DNA of 64,000 nt. It comes from Akkermansia massiliensis (lineage in GTDB: Bacteria > Verrucomicrobiota > Verrucomicrobiia > Verrucomicrobiales > Akkermansiaceae). This document shows, piece by piece, positions 63,619-64,000 of this stretch. The translations under genes and the position numbers were made by a program. The DNA lies in contig NZ_CP072036.1 in assembly GCF_018847375.1 (NCBI RefSeq), positions 1,860,001-1,924,000 on the forward strand. Direction: 5' to 3'. Within the stretch, counting starts at the first letter, position 1. Every line of letters begins with the position of its first letter. The notes beneath the pieces were generated by a model, which saw only the letters and a list, made by a program, of their open reading frames with translations, searched no databases and was not told the DNA's origin.

Positions 63619-63829
63619 GGCGTTAAAAAGAGGGAGGGGTGAAAGGTAAGGTGGGAGTTCTTGAAACTCGTCCGGTTTAATGTACATCACCCGCTTGTGG
63701 ATGTGAAACAATTTTCTCCGGAAGGGATAAAAAAATGTGTCTGTTTTTTATCGTTGCGTTACCCTTGGCGTTCCGGTAGTGTTTGACCATCCTTCCGCAG
63801 TTGTTTTCTGTGGGTATTTCCGGTTTAAA

Positions 63830-64000
63830 ATGAGTGATTTATCTGACAACAAACCGCCCCTTTCCCCTGCCGCGCGCAGGAGCGGCGGAAAAGCGGGCGG
63901 CGCGCTGGGGCGCATTCTGTCCGTCATCTTCTTCATGATGGCGCTGGGGCTGTTTTTCGGCGGCCTTTTTTTCTGGCTCCAGAAGCGCCAGGCATCCCGG
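63830..64000 (+). CDS. N terminus of a membrane protein, cut by the window edge
   Basis: ATG 63830 opens a frame that runs 57 codons to the right edge without a stop. It begins MSDLSDNKPPLSPAARRSGG, with a basic, Gly-rich cytoplasmic tail, followed by one hydrophobic helix (ILSVIFFMMALGLFFGGLFFW, about residues 29-49) and a basic end. This is the usual layout of a type II single-pass membrane protein. Divergent from the bactofilin gene. The function cannot be read from this fragment. Confidence 0.55.
   Translation, partial: MSDLSDNKPPLSPAARRSGGKAGGALGRILSVIFFMMALGLFFGGLFFWLQKRQASR

Overview
The window reads like a chromosome segment of a Gram-negative Verrucomicrobiota bacterium, most likely Akkermansia or a close relative. 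This is inferred from gene content: an LptD-type outer-membrane protein, a PEP-CTERM-tailed secreted protein, two bactofilins, a 329-residue malate dehydrogenase, and a G+C-rich genome with few strong Shine-Dalgarno sites. No rRNA, CRISPR array or insertion sequence was seen. One tRNA, tRNA-Pro(GGG), is present.

Layout. 1-2.6 kb: an A+T-rich pair, a transglutaminase-like cysteine-protease-fold protein and a secreted partner. 2.9-13.5 kb: small membrane protein, beta-barrel protein, UDP-glucose dehydrogenase (minus), malate dehydrogenase, a six-hairpin glycosidase, a secreted zinc metallopeptidase with an NPCBM-like tail, and LptD. 14-19.3 kb: nitroreductase, two pseudouridine synthases (minus), a TPR protein, a cysteine hydrolase and a small P-loop kinase-like protein. 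19.6-23.2 kb: four paralogous secreted proteins in an A-B-A-B arrangement. 23.3-25.5 kb: a polar amino-acid ABC transporter whose binding protein and permease are fused.

25.7-51.8 kb is the core of the window: an exopolysaccharide/capsule locus. A 25-kb, tightly overlapped plus-strand gene run encodes an EpsG/Wzy-like polymerase, a UDP-diNAc-bacillosamine module (PglC-type transferase, a PglD-PglE fusion, PglF), Wza and Wzc export proteins, a Wzx flippase, a pyruvyl transferase, a GH105-like protein and eleven glycosyltransferases; a twelfth lies divergently upstream. Between the divergent arms is a perfect 15-bp inverted repeat flanking 130 bp. It is built so that flipping the segment would move a TTGACA -35 box from the leftward gene to the rightward operon. 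One glycosyltransferase is broken at a G7 tract. Together these suggest a phase-variable surface polysaccharide.

51.8-64 kb: a periplasmic protease with two aspartic DTG motifs, an orphan collagen-like phage tail-collar protein beside tRNA-Pro, argC-argJ, a cysteine-cluster protein, a Sel1-repeat protein, an IdeS-family (C66-like) cysteine protease carrying a PEP-CTERM tail, and a minus-strand bactofilin-bactofilin-UvrA-like operon. A membrane protein is cut off by the right edge.

The strongest leads are the invertible promoter-like element, the homopolymer frameshifts (G7 in a glycosyltransferase, T6 in a secreted paralogue), the PglD-PglE fusion, the IdeS-like protein and the A-B-A-B secreted cassette.
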